Source of the DNA: a virus
Direction: 5' to 3' (one strand)
Length of the DNA stretch: 24,051 nucleotides
IMG/VR virus record: IMGVR_UViG_3300042384_000447
Span: 1 to 24,051 of that record
Part shown: one piece after another, positions 6,826 to 13,124 of the stretch
Layout of the letters: every line of letters starts with the position of its first letter
Position numbering within the stretch: the first letter of the stretch is position 1
Made by a program: the position numbers and the translations under genes
Notes under the pieces: generated by a model
What the model saw: only the letters and a program-made list of their open reading frames with translations
What the model was told of the DNA's origin: nothing
Database searches by the model: none

Positions 6826-7098
6826 ATGAAAACAGGATTTAACATTAGAATATTACACGAAACGTTTGGTGAGTTACTAAACGAAACATTTGTTGATCAA
6901 ATACAATTTAAATTGTTTTTAAAAATGATTCATACTAGTGTTGAATTAAAACAAAATTTATCATTTTATAATGGTGATACATTTTACATTAATATACCTA
7001 GTAAAACTTTGGTTGATTGTATTATTGTCACCAACACAAATGAATTATCTTTAACAGAACAGGTTAGAAGTAAGATTGAAGCACTGGTAACAAAATAA
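6826..7098 (+). CDS. Hypothetical protein, 90 aa, single-gene unit
   Basis: Flanked by its own consensus promoter, 4 bases upstream, and a strong terminator downstream, so it is a monocistronic unit. The predicted mRNA is leaderless. The product is soluble, with helical and strand segments and no recognisable motif; a strand-rich centre (DTFYINIPSKTLVDCIIV) lies near residues 50-68. A dedicated strong promoter for so short a gene suggests it matters at a particular stage, perhaps early, but that is inference. Confidence 0.78.
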   Translation: MKTGFNIRILHETFGELLNETFVDQIQFKLFLKMIHTSVELKQNLSFYNGDTFYINIPSKTLVDCIIVTNTNELSLTEQVRSKIEALVTK

Positions 7099-7146
7099 AT
7101 TGGGTTTTTTCATTTTCCTATGTCCAAAAAATGAAATGGTGGAGTC

Positions 7147-7183
7147 AATGGGTTGTTAATTAAATTTAACAACCCATTATTTT
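7147..7183 (+). terminator. Strong intrinsic terminator
   Basis: A perfect 13-pair stem, AATGGGTTGTTAA at 7147-7159 with TTAACAACCCATT at 7166-7178, is followed by T-rich sequence. It ends the unit starting at 6826 and overlaps the last bases of the convergent lysozyme gene. The minus-strand side lacks a T-run, so it is mainly a plus-strand terminator. Confidence 0.8.
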
Positions 7184-7998
7184 AATTTTAAAATTTGACC
7201 AGGTTTAAGTTCTGTTGATTTTAAATCGTTTAGTTTAATTATGGAATCAACGGTTACTGATTTGTCATATTTGGAAGCAATTCCAGATAATGTTTCACCT
7301 GGTTTTACAACATATAGTTTAAAGACACTCGGAGAAAGACCACCACCACCAATTTGTGGTTTAGGTTTTTGTGTCTTAGTTTTTTGTTGTTTAACTTTCG
7401 GTTCAACTGGTTTAGATAATTCTTCGGCATATTTTAAGAACGCCCTTTGGTTGTTTTTCATTCGTTCGGCAACAGTTCCTTTTTTTCTTGGGTCGTCAAC
7501 ATTTGAAAAGTCAATATTCCAACCTTCAAGATATTGTTTAGCACCCAAAGACCAATTATCATCATTTAAACTTTTAACCCATTTATAACCACTTTTAACT
7601 TCACCACGATATGTCGCATTAACCAATGCTCTTTGAACATACACTGGGTATTTATCAAATTTTGGAAAAACTTTTTTAGCAATCTCTTCGTGTTTTTTAA
7701 TATCATCAGTTAATAATTGTTCGGCTTCTCTATTTGATATAATCATACCTGGTTTTACTGATGGTCCGGTATGACCCCACCCAATTGTTAACACACCACC
7801 ATAAGGTGATTTTTTACGAATGAATGTTTTTTTATTGTTTGGTGGTAATTTCGGATCCTTATCATCAAACACGTAATGTTGGTTCTTACTATTAACAACG
7901 GTTGATTCATAACCTTTAATTAAATTCCTAAATTCTGTGTCACTAACAACACTTTCAATTAACATTTTATGTTGATTTTCAGTTATTACGATTTTCAT
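7177..7998 (-). CDS. T4-type lysozyme (GH24) with C-terminal LysM domain and ITE leader
   Basis: The ATG at 7998 gives 273 residues; the frame is open to 8100, but that extension is hydrophobic and unlike the family. Residues 1-16 (MKIVITENQHKMLIES) are the leader shared with the genes at 3522 and 10558. A lysozyme domain follows: the catalytic Glu in GYES is Glu31, and the substrate-cleft signature TIGWGHTG lies at 71-78. Between them is an insert longer than in T4 lysozyme. A Lys/Pro/Gln linker (about 196-217) leads to a LysM domain (about 229-272, YVVKPGETLSGIA). It should bind and cleave peptidoglycan. No signal peptide or holin was seen nearby. The leader hints at a virion-associated rather than purely late lytic role. 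Confidence 0.92.
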   Translation of the reverse strand: MKIVITENQHKMLIESVVSDTEFRNLIKGYESTVVNSKNQHYVFDDKDPKLPPNNKKTFIRKKSPYGGVLTIGWGHTGPSVKPGMIISNREAEQLLTDDIKKHEEIAKKVFPKFDKYPVYVQRALVNATYRGEVKSGYKWVKSLNDDNWSLGAKQYLEGWNIDFSNVDDPRKKGTVAERMKNNQRAFLKYAEELSKPVEPKVKQQKTKTQKPKPQIGGGGLSPSVFKLYVVKPGETLSGIASKYDKSVTVDSIIKLNDLKSTELKPGQILKLK

Positions 7999-8010
7999 AA
8001 TGATAAATAG

Positions 8011-8041
8011 TTGTGTAATTAAAAAAAAATATCTATATTTG
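8011..8041 (+). promoter_or_regulatory. Bacteroidota promoter, TTG-N20-TATATTTG, leaderless geometry
   Basis: TTG at 8011-8013 and TATATTTG at 8034-8041 are 20 bases apart, with 4 bases (CTAT) before the ATG at 8046. The arrangement matches the promoter at 6791 base for base in spacing. It lies in the short divergent gap next to the lysozyme start. Confidence 0.85.
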
Positions 8042-8045
8042 CTAT

Positions 8046-8435
8046 ATGGAAAAAACAATATACATCGTAAGAGGATGTCCGGGATCAGGGAAATCAACAT
8101 TTGCTAAAACACTGGGTGGAATACACATTGAGGCGGATCAATACTTTGTTGATGCTGATGGTAATTACAATTTTGATGGTAGTAAAATTAAAAATGCTCA
8201 CGCTTGGTGTTTAGATAGGGTTAAAACGAATATGGCGACAGGTAGAGATAAAATAGTTGTCTCAAATACCTTTACACAAGAATGGGAATTCCAACCATAC
8301 CTTGAACTTGCAAAAGAATATGGTTACAAAACTTTCACTATTATAGTTGAAAATTATCACGGAGGTATAAATCAACACAATGTTCCAGAAGACAAAATAG
8401 AACAAATGAAAAACAGATTTAGTATAAATTTATGA
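8046..8435 (+). CDS. P-loop kinase, polynucleotide-kinase / N4BP2-like
   Basis: A 129-residue AAA-type P-loop protein. The Walker A motif GCPGSGKST is at residues 10-18. An acidic segment EADQYF at 29-34 sits where polynucleotide-kinase relatives hold the catalytic Asp. A later strand IVVSNTFTQ and the helix after it fit the N4BP2-like ATPase family, which commonly ends with the pattern seen here (VPEDKIEQMKNRF). It could phosphorylate 5' ends of nucleic acid or another small substrate; the substrate is unknown. It is the first gene after a leaderless promoter and overlaps the next gene by ATGA. A phosphatase-type HAD gene lies 2.6 kb downstream. Confidence 0.85.
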   Translation: MEKTIYIVRGCPGSGKSTFAKTLGGIHIEADQYFVDADGNYNFDGSKIKNAHAWCLDRVKTNMATGRDKIVVSNTFTQEWEFQPYLELAKEYGYKTFTIIVENYHGGINQHNVPEDKIEQMKNRFSINL

Positions 8436-9388
8436 ATAGATTAGACAAACTTAAAGAACAACATCCGGATTTAAATGTATCATTAATTGATATCATAACA
8501 TCATTGGACCCAACTGGTACTTACAAGTATACCGAGTTTTTAATTAAAAACTTTAAAAGGGATAACCAATATTATAGCCCAAATTTGGATGAACTTAAAG
8601 GTTATCTGGGAGTATTTTTGTTCGGTTCAAATGAAATTGAAGTTTTAAATGAATTTGAAAGACACTCAAGATCTAATAGAATAAAAGAAAAAGACATTAG
8701 TAAATATAAAAATTTTCTTGAGTTAAACGAACAAGTTAAGATTGCTGAAGATATTGAAAAACAAAAAGAAGTTGAAAAACAAATTTTGAAAATACACGAA
8801 GATGACACCTGGTTAGTATTAACACCTTTAAGTTTTGAGGCGTCAAGGGTTTACGGATCAAATACAAAATGGTGTACAACACAAGAAAAATATTGGGATA
8901 GATATCTAAAAACACATAGGTTAGTTTATTGTATTAATAAAAAAATTGATACTAAAGTTGCGTTTTCAAGAGATTACGGTGATGATAAATTCCAAGCTTG
9001 GACCGCAGACGATAGTGAGGTTAGTCCAATGTTTATAGATTGGATTCCGGATGAAATCTTTTTAAAGATTAGAAAAGAATTACAAAAAAATGAAAGAACC
9101 ATTGATTTAATTTATGGTGAAACCAGAAATAAACCAGTTTCTATTTCAGATATAATTAATATTCACCAAGGTAATAGTGAAACAACTAATTATCCAATCA
9201 TACTTGACAGAATAAGAAGTTTAATGGATACTAATCGTTATAATAGTAATTGGACATCTGAACAGTATAGGATACCAGTAGTAGGACCAAACGATGATTT
9301 ACCAAACCAAGGTGAATATGAAGTAACAAGAAGAATCAGTGATTACCCAAGAATAAGTGTTAATTATACTGGTGATGTTTTACCTTAA
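8432..9388 (+). CDS. WCT-motif phage protein, 318 aa
   Basis: Translation is coupled to the kinase by an ATGA overlap. The N-terminal 120 residues are helical and charged. The centre has a conserved-looking pattern: WLVLTPLSFEAS (127-138), YG, then KWCTT at residues 146-150, followed by an aromatic stretch (RYLKTHRLVYCINKK) and a strand with KVAFSRDYG. I have seen proteins with this WCT block in many large phages, without a proven function. The C-terminal 80 residues, after about 240, are low in pattern and Asn/Arg-rich. No membrane segment. Its pairing with a kinase may indicate a shared process. Confidence 0.8.
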   Translation: MNRLDKLKEQHPDLNVSLIDIITSLDPTGTYKYTEFLIKNFKRDNQYYSPNLDELKGYLGVFLFGSNEIEVLNEFERHSRSNRIKEKDISKYKNFLELNEQVKIAEDIEKQKEVEKQILKIHEDDTWLVLTPLSFEASRVYGSNTKWCTTQEKYWDRYLKTHRLVYCINKKIDTKVAFSRDYGDDKFQAWTADDSEVSPMFIDWIPDEIFLKIRKELQKNERTIDLIYGETRNKPVSISDIINIHQGNSETTNYPIILDRIRSLMDTNRYNSNWTSEQYRIPVVGPNDDLPNQGEYEVTRRISDYPRISVNYTGDVLP

Positions 9389-9400
9389 AAAATAAAAAGT

Positions 9401-10054
9401 ATGAACTTTAAAAAAATATTAACAACAGGAAAAGTATTCATAACATCGGATACACATTACGGACACAAAAATATTGTACGAGGTGTAACAAACTGGAGAA
9501 CCCAGGATGGTGAAATACCTATTGATTCAGTTAGGGATTTTGGAACAATTGATGAAATGAATGAAAGATTGGTTTATGGTATTAACAATATGGTTGGTCA
9601 AGACGACACACTAATAATGTTGGGTGATGTTTCATTTGGGGGATTTGATAATATTGGAATTTTTCTTGATAGATTGGTATGTCAAAACATTCATCTTATA
9701 TTAGGAAATCACGATATGCACATCCAGAACAATCGTGGAAACATACAGAGTAGATTTTTAAGTGTTAATCACTATTTGGAAGTGAATATTGAAGGAAAAA
9801 ATTTTGTGTTATGTCATTATCCATTACAAAGTTGGCATGGACTAAATAAAGGCGTTATCCAACTTCACGGGCATGTACACCTTAGTCCAGACAAAAAATT
9901 TGGTAAAGGTAAAAAAATGGACGTTGGTATGGACGGTAATAACTTAAACCCATATAGTATTGGTGAAATCATTAAGATTATGGATAAAAGACCAATATTT
10001 TCAGATATGGATAATGATCATCATCTGGATGATTTAGTTGGTATTATTGGTTAA
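9401..10054 (+). CDS. Calcineurin-like metallophosphoesterase
   Basis: All signature blocks are present in order: SDTHYGH (Asp17, His19), GDVSFG (Asp76), GNHD (Asn103, His104), HYP (His139) and GHVH (His158, His160). These residues bind the two metal ions of the family. The protein of 217 residues should hydrolyse a phosphodiester or phosphomonoester; the short form resembles phage and bacterial single-domain phosphoesterases, and the substrate cannot be read from sequence. It lies 12 bases after the WCT protein in the same run as the kinase. Confidence 0.93.
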   Translation: MNFKKILTTGKVFITSDTHYGHKNIVRGVTNWRTQDGEIPIDSVRDFGTIDEMNERLVYGINNMVGQDDTLIMLGDVSFGGFDNIGIFLDRLVCQNIHLILGNHDMHIQNNRGNIQSRFLSVNHYLEVNIEGKNFVLCHYPLQSWHGLNKGVIQLHGHVHLSPDKKFGKGKKMDVGMDGNNLNPYSIGEIIKIMDKRPIFSDMDNDHHLDDLVGIIG

Positions 10055-10058
10055 TAAT

Positions 10059-10481
10059 ATGGAAGACAAAATAAAAGAAAAATTAAAGGATTTAATCAAA
10101 AATGTTGGATTTAAATCAACGATAAGAGTTGTCGGATCCTTGGATAAAACATTTGAGATCTTTGATATTAAAGAACCAATGGATTTCTTAAATTTATTTA
10201 ATGATTTGGAATCGGTTCAGAGTGAAGAACGTGAAGATTGGACGTTATATCGTTATAAAAAAGGACATAATTTTATAATTTACAATAGAAAAAATGATTA
10301 TGTTCATATCAATTATGATGAAATTTGGTCAGTTTTAGAAGACAATTTTGGACTTAACTACTCTGAAACACAAGAACTTACACAGAGATGGTTGGATGAG
10401 GTCTACAATTTAAGGGGAGTCACACCATATATTCAACTTTTTGAAAATCAGCAATATAGTTGGATGAGGTCTACAATTTAA
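10059..10481 (+). CDS. Hypothetical protein, 140 aa, 3' end altered by a tandem repeat
   Basis: The ATG at 10059 follows TTAATA, 5 bases after the phosphoesterase stop; the frame is open further upstream but that part overlaps the previous gene. The product is soluble, Lys/Asp-rich, and may be mixed alpha/beta. Its last 30 codons run through a 68-base repeat unit. Because 68 is not a multiple of three, the second copy is read in another frame and ends at a TAA inside it. Without the first unit the frame would continue to ...LRGVIPTPPSNF and stop at a TAG near 10517. The C terminus is therefore likely to be recently changed. Function unknown. Confidence 0.72.
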   Translation: MEDKIKEKLKDLIKNVGFKSTIRVVGSLDKTFEIFDIKEPMDFLNLFNDLESVQSEEREDWTLYRYKKGHNFIIYNRKNDYVHINYDEIWSVLEDNFGLNYSETQELTQRWLDEVYNLRGVTPYIQLFENQQYSWMRSTI

Positions 10482-10544
10482 GGGGAGTCATACCAACACC
10501 CCCTTCCAACTTTTAGTAAACATTGGATGATATCAACAATTTAA
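10391..10544 (+). repeat. Decaying tandem repeat, two full units and a partial third
   Basis: Unit 1 spans 10391-10458 and unit 2 spans 10459-10521. Their first 37 bases (10391-10427 and 10459-10495) differ at one position. The remaining parts align less well, with gaps. A diverged third start, TTGGATGATATCAACAATTTAA at 10523-10544, matches the unit start at most positions. Unit lengths of 68 and 63 bases shift the reading frame of the gene at 10059. The third copy carries the -33 TTG and spacer of the next promoter. Confidence 0.85.
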
Positions 10545-10552
10545 TATATTTA
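10523..10552 (+). promoter_or_regulatory. Bacteroidota-type promoter, TTG-N19-TATATTTA, leaderless geometry
   Basis: TTG at 10523-10525 and TATATTTA at 10545-10552 are 19 bases apart, with 5 T residues before the ATG at 10558. The -7 element has A in place of the final G. The spacer lies in the third, diverged repeat copy. Confidence 0.65.
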
Positions 10553-10557
10553 TTTTT

Positions 10558-11010
10558 ATGAAGATCATAATAACCGAAGAACAATATAACCTACTACAAG
10601 ATATTGATGATGGGTTAATAACCTACTCAAGTATATTTAAACCTAAGATTAAGATTTTAGTTATATTTAAAAATAATGAAAATTACGAAAATCTTATAAC
10701 GATATTCAATGAGTATGGTTATGGTTTTTATGTACCAAACCAAGAATTAATAATTATTAATGGTGAAATATTTTTAAATTCTAACGATTTAACAATGGAC
10801 GATTTAAGGTTTATTGAGGCTCACGAAATTAGTCACTTACTTTTAAATCACGATGGACCAAGATCCGAGAAAGACGAAATGGATGCCGACATAGGTGCGT
10901 ACATATTATTAACAAGACATAATATTTCAACAGAACGATTAGTGGATGAATTTGAATTTAGACATAATGTTAAATTTGATGAAAAACTAACTAAAAATTT
11001 TGATATTTAA
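10558..11010 (+). CDS. Zinc metallopeptidase-like protein (HEXXH) with ITE leader
   Basis: Residues 1-15 (MKIIITEEQYNLLQD) form the leader shared with the lysozyme and the 510-residue protein. The HEISH motif at residues 89-93 supplies two His ligands and the catalytic Glu90. A downstream acidic stretch with Glu107 (EMDAD) followed by a hydrophobic helix (IGAYILL) sits where ImmA/IrrE-type (M78) peptidases place their third ligand. At 150 residues it is one compact domain, without the helix-turn-helix of phage regulators. It could process phage or host proteins. A dedicated, probably leaderless promoter precedes it. Confidence 0.8.
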   Translation: MKIIITEEQYNLLQDIDDGLITYSSIFKPKIKILVIFKNNENYENLITIFNEYGYGFYVPNQELIIINGEIFLNSNDLTMDDLRFIEAHEISHLLLNHDGPRSEKDEMDADIGAYILLTRHNISTERLVDEFEFRHNVKFDEKLTKNFDI

Positions 11011-11029
11011 TTTTCTTTTACTAAATTTA
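11000..11029 (+). promoter_or_regulatory. Bacteroidota-type promoter, TTG-N19-TAAATTTA, leaderless geometry
   Basis: TTG at 11000-11002 spans the end of the metallopeptidase gene. TAAATTTA at 11022-11029 follows after 19 bases and ends 5 bases before the ATG at 11035. The layout copies that of the promoter at 10523. Confidence 0.65.
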
Positions 11030-11034
11030 GTTAT

Positions 11035-11589
11035 ATGAAGAAAGCGATTTTATTTTTGGATAACGACGGTGTAATATGCCTTTCCAACAATTGGGGTGGT
11101 AGATTTAAGAAAAAAGGATTTGATTCTAATCCCCAAACACCAATGGATATTAGAATGGATGATTTTGATACTAAAGCGGTTAAAGTTTTAAATGAGATTA
11201 TTAAGGAAACTGGTTGTGATATTGTGATGTCATCTGACTGGAAGAGACACGGTACTTTGGAACAAATACAAGAAATGTATGAAATCCGAGGAATTAAAAA
11301 ACCAATTGATTTAACACCATTCTTTACTGACTTAGCGGTTAAACAATTATTACCAAAAGATTTTATTTTACCGTATTTTGATCGTATAGAAATTGAACGA
11401 CATATTGAAATCCTACATTGGTTAAAAGAACACCCAGAAGTAACACACTGGGTAGCAGTAGATGATTTAGATATGGGAATACAAGATGGTTGGGGTTTAA
11501 CAAATTTTGTTCACTGTCAACGACCACATAATGAGGGAATAAAACAATCAGGAATTAAGGATAAGATTATAAAATTTTTAAATAGTTAA
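11035..11589 (+). CDS. HAD-family hydrolase, similar to HAD domains of RNA-repair proteins
   Basis: HAD motif I is FLDNDGV with nucleophile Asp9 and acid/base Asp11. Motif II is MSSDWKR at residues 65-71, and motif IV is AVDDLD at 141-146. The SSDWKR form and the VDD pair are typical of the small HAD domains linked to polynucleotide phosphatases and the HAD domain of Swiss-Army-knife RNA-repair proteins. At 184 residues it is a single domain with a modest cap between motifs I and II. It should be a magnesium-dependent phosphatase, possibly on 3'-phosphate ends. The P-loop kinase at 8046 would be a natural functional partner, though the two are separate genes. Confidence 0.85.
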   Translation: MKKAILFLDNDGVICLSNNWGGRFKKKGFDSNPQTPMDIRMDDFDTKAVKVLNEIIKETGCDIVMSSDWKRHGTLEQIQEMYEIRGIKKPIDLTPFFTDLAVKQLLPKDFILPYFDRIEIERHIEILHWLKEHPEVTHWVAVDDLDMGIQDGWGLTNFVHCQRPHNEGIKQSGIKDKIIKFLNS

Positions 11590-11648
11590 AGGTTAACTTC
11601 AATTAAAAATATAGTTACTTATCATAATAAAAAATAAGACAATATAAA

Positions 11649-11954
11649 ATGGTAAAAAAATTAAAATTATTTATGGTTGATGAATCACCATATATGGTAT
11701 CATTAGATCCGATTGAACTCGGTGATAAAGCGATTGTTACTGTTGGAGGACAATACCCTAGTATCGTTGAGTGTTCAACAAATCAAGTAATAATGTTAAT
11801 CACTCAATCTAAATTAAAATCAACACAAGCGTATAAAGTTTTTTTAAATCCAGACAACGTTAAATTGACAACAGAACAGATAGATAAAATTATAGAAAAT
11901 TCCAATGAATTTGAAGTTGAAATAAATGGTAGTGAGATAACATACAATATATGA
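11649..11954 (+). CDS. Hypothetical protein, 101 aa
   Basis: Starts at an ATG in an ATATAAA context, 59 bases after the HAD gene; the gap holds no clear promoter or terminator. The product looks strand-rich (VDESPYMVSLDP, ELGDKAIVTVGG) with a helical C-terminal part, soluble. No family recognised. Its ATGA overlap with the 31-residue membrane peptide downstream suggests coupled translation. Confidence 0.75.
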   Translation: MVKKLKLFMVDESPYMVSLDPIELGDKAIVTVGGQYPSIVECSTNQVIMLITQSKLKSTQAYKVFLNPDNVKLTTEQIDKIIENSNEFEVEINGSEITYNI

Positions 11955-12046
11955 TTTTAGAATCAATATTAATTGTAACCTCAACAATAATAATCACACT
12001 AATGATTACCTACGAATTATATCGTAGATTTAAAAACAAAAACTAA
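11951..12046 (+). CDS. Single-helix membrane peptide, 31 aa
   Basis: The ATG overlaps the preceding stop (ATGA), and its own TAA overlaps the next ATG by one base (TAATG). The product has a hydrophobic N-terminal helix of about 20 residues (ILESILIVTSTIIITLMIT) and a basic tail, YRRFKNKN, as expected for a small inner-membrane protein with its C terminus in the cytoplasm. The double coupling argues strongly for real translation. Function unknown. Confidence 0.6.
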   Translation: MILESILIVTSTIIITLMITYELYRRFKNKN

Positions 12047-12678
12047 TGGGATATATTGAACATAATTTTTTCCCACTCAAAGTTTGGCTTAGGAATGAAT
12101 ATCTTTACCAAAATAAAAAGGGTCACGGTGAATTTACACCTGGTGTCATAATATCTGTAAGATGTATGCCAGGACAAGCAGCATTATTCCAGGTTCTTTT
12201 AGAAAATGGTGTAATGCGAGACAAATTACCATCACATGCGTTATTAACGGAACCACAAACACCAAATCCAGATTTACCATTTCATTATTTACAGTTATGG
12301 AATTGTTTCTCATATAATTTTACATTAACACATTTGTCTTATGTCTATGATACCAAAGTTGAGGTGTATATGAAAGATAAAAAATGGTACACCGGAAGTT
12401 ATTACGCAACAATAAATTGGGGTTCAAATGATCTTAATACAGATTTGTCATTAGCGGAAGATCCTATGGAACATAAGTCACACCATATTATTTTACTTGA
12501 TAACGGACAAATCGCACTTCAACCGAACAATAGAATTAAATGGTCAGAACCATCGTTTGTTACAAAACCATTTCCAGAAAGACCTGATTATTTGGTAAAT
12601 AAAGATTGGTATAATTGCGAGGGTTTTGACAAATGGCACACAGAAGATAATGAAAAAATGTTTTATGACAATGAATAA
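12046..12678 (+). CDS. Hypothetical protein, 210 aa
   Basis: Translation is coupled to the 31-residue membrane peptide. The product is aromatic-rich, with many Trp, Tyr and Phe, strands and few helices. Repeated short motifs suggest a beta-barrel or SH3-like core, such as VEVYMKDKKWYTGSYY and GVIISVRCMPGQAALFQV. No catalytic motif, signal peptide or membrane helix was seen. I do not recognise a function. The next gene begins inside its last 8 bases. Confidence 0.75.
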   Translation: MGYIEHNFFPLKVWLRNEYLYQNKKGHGEFTPGVIISVRCMPGQAALFQVLLENGVMRDKLPSHALLTEPQTPNPDLPFHYLQLWNCFSYNFTLTHLSYVYDTKVEVYMKDKKWYTGSYYATINWGSNDLNTDLSLAEDPMEHKSHHIILLDNGQIALQPNNRIKWSEPSFVTKPFPERPDYLVNKDWYNCEGFDKWHTEDNEKMFYDNE

Positions 12679-12874
12679 ACTATTAATGATAACAACACCT
12701 AAAGGAAATGGTGTAATTGAAAAAATATATAAGTCTGAATTAGATTTTTTAATGTTGAGGATTGATAATTTAGACGGGACTTACACAACATATAACTTAG
12801 GTAAGTATGATCCAGATAATAATATCTTTACAACAATAATAAATAATGAAAACACTGGATCTACACGGGATTAA
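12671..12874 (+). CDS. Small hypothetical protein, 67 aa
   Basis: The frame is open from 12626, but the ATG at 12671 gives a better start (MNKLLMITTPKG) with only 8 bases of overlap with the upstream gene. The protein looks like a small strand-rich domain (GVIEKIYKSELDFLMLRID, TYTTYNLGKYD). The pattern of a KGNGVIEKIY turn followed by strands resembles SH3-like barrels, but this is only an impression. The Smr gene starts inside its last 29 bases. Confidence 0.7.
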   Translation: MNKLLMITTPKGNGVIEKIYKSELDFLMLRIDNLDGTYTTYNLGKYDPDNNIFTTIINNENTGSTRD

Positions 12875-13067
12875 ACATTCTGAAGTACAAAGAGTTGTTG
12901 ATGTTTTTCTTTGGGATAATATCCAGAAAAAAGAAAAAGAGGTTGAAATTATAACAGGGATTAGTGAACAAATGAAATTCATAGTTAAGAACTGTATAAA
13001 GGATTATAATATGGAATGTAATGATGATTTGTTAAATTTTGGAAAAATCATAGTAAAACTTGTCTAA
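12846..13067 (+). CDS. Stand-alone Smr-domain protein
   Basis: The 73-residue product matches the Smr (small MutS-related) fold. The LDLHG motif lies at residues 4-8. A strand then precedes IITGIS (35-40), in place of the usual HGxG. Then a helix with MKFIVKNCIKDY and a final strand, FGKIIVKLV, follow. The second motif departs from consensus, so nuclease activity should not be assumed. Family members cut branched or structured nucleic acid, and some act in RNA or ribosome quality control. It overlaps the previous gene by 29 bases and ends a run. Confidence 0.8.
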   Translation: MKTLDLHGIKHSEVQRVVDVFLWDNIQKKEKEVEIITGISEQMKFIVKNCIKDYNMECNDDLLNFGKIIVKLV

Positions 13068-13090
13068 TTAAAAAAAAAGTTATATATTTG
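13060..13090 (+). promoter_or_regulatory. Bacteroidota promoter, TTG-N20-TATATTTG
   Basis: TTG at 13060-13062, inside the end of the Smr gene, and a perfect TATATTTG at 13083-13090 are 20 bases apart. Here the ATG lies 34 bases further on, so the mRNA for the glycosyltransferase unit has a leader of about 30 A/T-rich bases. Confidence 0.85.
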
Positions 13091-13124
13091 TCAATATAAA
13101 TTAAAACTATTAAATAACTTTAAA

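Noticed and set aside
7107-7136. Possible hairpin TTTCATTTT with AAAATGAAA
   Set aside because: It can be drawn, but it has a weak AT stem and no T-run of its own. The following 13-pair stem at 7147 explains termination.
7241-7588. Plus-strand ORF of 115 residues opposite the lysozyme
   Set aside because: It is antisense to a clear lysozyme and its Cys/Phe-rich composition is that of a shadow frame.
7999-8100. N-terminal extension of the lysozyme (hydrophobic, signal-like) up to 8100
   Set aside because: It would overlap the divergent promoter at 8011 and the kinase start, and it hides the shared leader. The ATG at 7998 fits better.
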